Source: Halobacillus kuroshimensis DSM 18393
Lineage (GTDB): Bacteria; Bacillota; Bacilli; Bacillales; Halobacillaceae
Direction: 5' to 3'
Assembly (NCBI RefSeq): GCF_000425705.1
Contig: NZ_AUDY01000012.1
Span: 177,073-241,072 of the forward strand
Length of the DNA stretch: 64,000 nt
The stretch's first letter is position 1. Each line of letters opens with the position of its first letter. The position numbers and the translations under genes were made by a program. Below are positions 63,651-64,000 of this stretch, in pieces. The notes under the pieces are model-generated. The model saw only the letters and a list, made by a program, of their open reading frames with translations. It did no database searches and was not told the DNA's origin.

Positions 63651-64000
63651 TGAACTGTACCCCATAATATGGACAGTTTATAAAAAGAGCCTTAGGCAGC
63701 TAAGAGATGGCCTCGGTATTGTACCGGGGTCATCTTATTTAACTTCCACTGATATCTCTCGTTATTATATTTACTTATATAGTTGTTCACTTCTTCTTTT
63801 AGTTGGTTAAAGCTCTCACATGCTTTATGATCCACCATATCTTTCAAATGACCAAAGAATGATTCCATTGGGGCGTTATCCCAACAGTTTCCTCTGCGGG
63901 ACATCGACTGGAGAAGGCCAGCTTTTTTCACTCTAGATTGAAAATGAGGGTGAGTGTAATGAAAGCCTTGATCTGAATGAATCATGGCTTCCGGATGAAA
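63651..64000 (-). mobile_element. IS3-family (IS150-like) insertion sequence, one end, cut by window edge
   Basis: The terminal region begins near 63651 (T-G-A-A-C-T-G-T-A-C-C-C-C-A-T-A-A-T), with the transposase C-terminus inside. The other end, the remaining transposase and any target duplication are outside the window, so the exact boundary is uncertain by several bases. Confidence 0.8.
63692..64000 (-). CDS. IS3-family transposase OrfB, C-terminal part
   Basis: The frame is open to the window edge, so the internal Met at 63985 is not the start. The visible 102 residues include I-H-S-D-Q-G-F-H-Y-T-H (the second catalytic Asp of the DDE core), S-R-R-G-N-C-W-D-N-A-P-M-E-S-F-F-G (with the catalytic Glu) and the end Y-N-N-E-R-Y-Q-W-K-L-N-K-M-T-P-V-Q-Y-R. 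This is typical of IS150-group OrfB. The visible portion is intact. Confidence 0.92.
   Translation of the reverse strand, partial: FHPEAMIHSDQGFHYTHPHFQSRVKKAGLLQSMSRRGNCWDNAPMESFFGHLKDMVDHKACESFNQLKEEVNNYISKYNNERYQWKLNKMTPVQYRGHLLAA

Noticed and set aside
1..64000. CRISPR arrays, tRNA or rRNA genes, prophage
   Set aside because: No regular short repeats with spacers, no cloverleaf or rRNA-like segments, and no phage structural genes seen by eye.

Overview
The window is ordinary low-to-mid GC Firmicute chromosome. Strong AGGAGG-type ribosome binding sites, CcpA (cre), PerR and CodY-type sites, a BglG/SacT antitermination switch, an L-box lysine riboswitch, a Bce-type module, DesK/DesR and HemAT all point to Bacillaceae. 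Acidic secreted enzymes and a xenorhodopsin suggest a salt-adapted, sunlit-habitat member such as a Halobacillus-like organism; the genus is inference. I see no rRNA, tRNA, CRISPR array, prophage or defence island. The only mobile DNA is one end of an IS3-family element at the right edge.

Layout. 1-9.2 kb: a 5'-truncated drug-type MFS pump, mqo, an amide-degradation cluster (two acetamidase/formamidase genes plus an FmdB-like zinc ribbon), an aldo/keto reductase, and a divergent LysR/LysE pair. 9.2-13.5 kb: ahpC-ahpF behind a near-perfect PerR box, then a split CopC/CopD pair. 13.5-17.3 kb: gluconate operon gntRKP with a palindromic GntR operator and two cre boxes. 17.3-25.5 kb: a sucrose locus: SacT antiterminator, RAT/terminator switch, sucrose PTS, fructokinase, sucrose-6-phosphate hydrolase, then two tandem secreted GH68 fructosyltransferases. 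Import and cleavage of sucrose are thus beside extracellular fructan synthesis.

25.6-37.9 kb: secreted wall hydrolase with CWB2 repeats, acyltransferase-SGNH membrane protein, secreted lipase, several uncharacterised genes, photolyase, NUDIX hydrolase. 37.9-44.3 kb: BceAB-type ABC transporter and BceRS-type two-component system, separated by a nucleobase permease. 44.5-48.6 kb: ilvE with a CodY-like box, dapA under a lysine riboswitch, MFS exporter.

48.7-52.4 kb is the most interesting part. A complete des-desK-desR cold/membrane-fluidity system lies directly downstream of a microbial rhodopsin with the xenorhodopsin signature (Pro in place of the second counter-ion Asp). A perfect-consensus parS (ParB/Spo0J) site lies 5 bp past the rhodopsin stop codon. 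52.5-64 kb: UspA, SDR, YjzC-like protein, putB-putC with a PucR-type regulator, an NAD-binding protein, a short basic protein, a divergent MarR/MFS pair, HemAT aerotaxis receptor and the IS end. Most convergent gene pairs are separated by clear hairpin terminators.
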